NCBI GenBank assembly: GCA_030426955.1
Contig: JAUHXS010000010.1
Span: 1-64,000 of the forward strand
Direction of reading: 5' to 3'
From: Bacteroidia bacterium
GTDB lineage: Bacteria; Bacteroidota; Bacteroidia; Chitinophagales; JAUHXS01
DNA: 64,000 nucleotides
Shown here: positions 63,566 through 64,000 of the stretch, one piece after another
How the letters are laid out: every line of letters begins with the position of its first letter
Position numbering within the stretch: the stretch's first letter is position 1
Made by a program: the position numbers and the translations under genes
Notes under the pieces: generated by a model
Told to the model about the DNA's origin: nothing
Database searches by the model: none
What the model saw: only the letters and a program-made list of their open reading frames with translations

Positions 63566-64000
63566 ATGGCGGGCAAACTTGAATACATTCCGAGAGAAAT
63601 TAGTTGGTTGTCTTTTAATGAACGTGTACTTCAAGAGGCAGAAGACGAGAGAAATCCATTAATTGAAAGGCTCAGATTCTTAGGGATTTTCTCCAACAAT
63701 CAAGACGAATATTTTAGAGTTCGTGTTGCTGACCTCAGAAGACTATCAAACATTAAGAGAGATGCTAAAAAAGCATTAGGTCGATCACCTAATGATATGC
63801 TAGAGGAAATACAAGAAAGGGTAATTGCTTTTCAAAAGCGTTTTGAAAAGACTTATCAACTCATATTAAAAGAACTCAAAAATCACAACATTCATATTGT
63901 CAATGAAAGTCAAGTGACTGAACATCAAAAACTTTTTGTTGAGGAGTACTTTCATGACCACATTCGATCAAGCTTAGTGCCCATAATGCTTTCTCAAACG
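63566..64000 (+). CDS. ppk1: Polyphosphate kinase 1, N-terminal part
   Basis: 145 codons open to the window edge, in frame to the last base. The N-terminal domain is recognisable: IPREISWLSFNERVLQEA, LIERLRFLGIFSNNQDEYF and RVADLRRL. Ppk1 makes polyphosphate from ATP; the catalytic His lies beyond the window. It follows sixA by 5 bp. Confidence 0.95.
   Translation, partial: MAGKLEYIPREISWLSFNERVLQEAEDERNPLIERLRFLGIFSNNQDEYFRVRVADLRRLSNIKRDAKKALGRSPNDMLEEIQERVIAFQKRFEKTYQLILKELKNHNIHIVNESQVTEHQKLFVEEYFHDHIRSSLVPIMLSQT

Overview
The window comes from the chromosome of a low-GC, gliding/marine-type member of the Bacteroidota. The evidence is mutually consistent. Three secreted proteins carry type IX secretion (T9SS) C-terminal domains. 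There is an exosortase N (XrtN)/PEP-CTERM pair, which is restricted to this phylum. The F-type ATP synthase operon lacks the beta and epsilon genes. Several promoters fit the Bacteroidota pattern TTG or TTTG, about 20 nt, then TAnnTTTG. No rRNA, CRISPR array, transposase or recombinase gene was seen.

Layout. 1-7558 (minus): a giant surface protein, cut by the window edge, built of beta-helix, beta-propeller and tandem 70-residue Ig-like modules. 7896-9953: a T9SS type B protein. 9957-15566 (minus): ATP synthase operon atpZ-atpI-like-atpB-E-F-H-A-G. 15633-18292: a Pmp3-like lipoprotein, a 60-residue double-glycine-leader peptide, a secreted papain-fold protease, and ruvC, which appears to start with CTG. 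18329-25752: a flippase-DUF3108 fusion, then a thiamine salvage locus (ThiE/TenI-like protein, TPP-riboswitch-controlled TonB receptor, PnuC-type transporter, P-loop kinase, thiamine-binding protein) and an LD-carboxypeptidase. 25813-28845: metG and a T9SS type A esterase. 28923-33610 (minus): tetR-mntA-hepT-paaA-(four-helix-bundle gene)-paaB-paaC-paaD. This is a phenylacetyl-CoA epoxidase operon with an embedded HEPN/MNT toxin-antitoxin pair. 33758-41095: a YD-like repeat protein, dnaG, rpiB, a T9SS type B protein and an Omp85-like beta-barrel.

41323-51757: tRNA-Asp followed by a segment of about 10.4 kb that ends in a 14-bp direct copy of the tRNA 3' end. This is the signature of a genomic island. 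It carries the whole XrtN system (VIT-domain PEP-CTERM substrate, exosortase, two further membrane proteins), a membrane protein/winged-helix regulator pair, and an NfeD-flotillin-M90 peptidase cluster. The XrtN operon and the regulator operon share an almost identical 27-bp promoter-proximal palindrome, so the island probably encodes its own control circuit.

51792-64000: AraC regulator, SulP transporter, LytTR/LytS two-component pair, sufT-like and sufE genes, gcvP and glyA (glycine/one-carbon metabolism), two overlapping very small ORFs, sixA and the start of ppk1. Two copies of a dispersed inverted-repeat element flank the suf-gcvP block.

The parts most deserving follow-up are the tRNA-bounded XrtN island with its duplicated operator, the toxin-antitoxin pair coupled to the paa regulator, the inverted-repeat-flanked four-helix-bundle gene inside the paa operon, and the double-glycine peptide.
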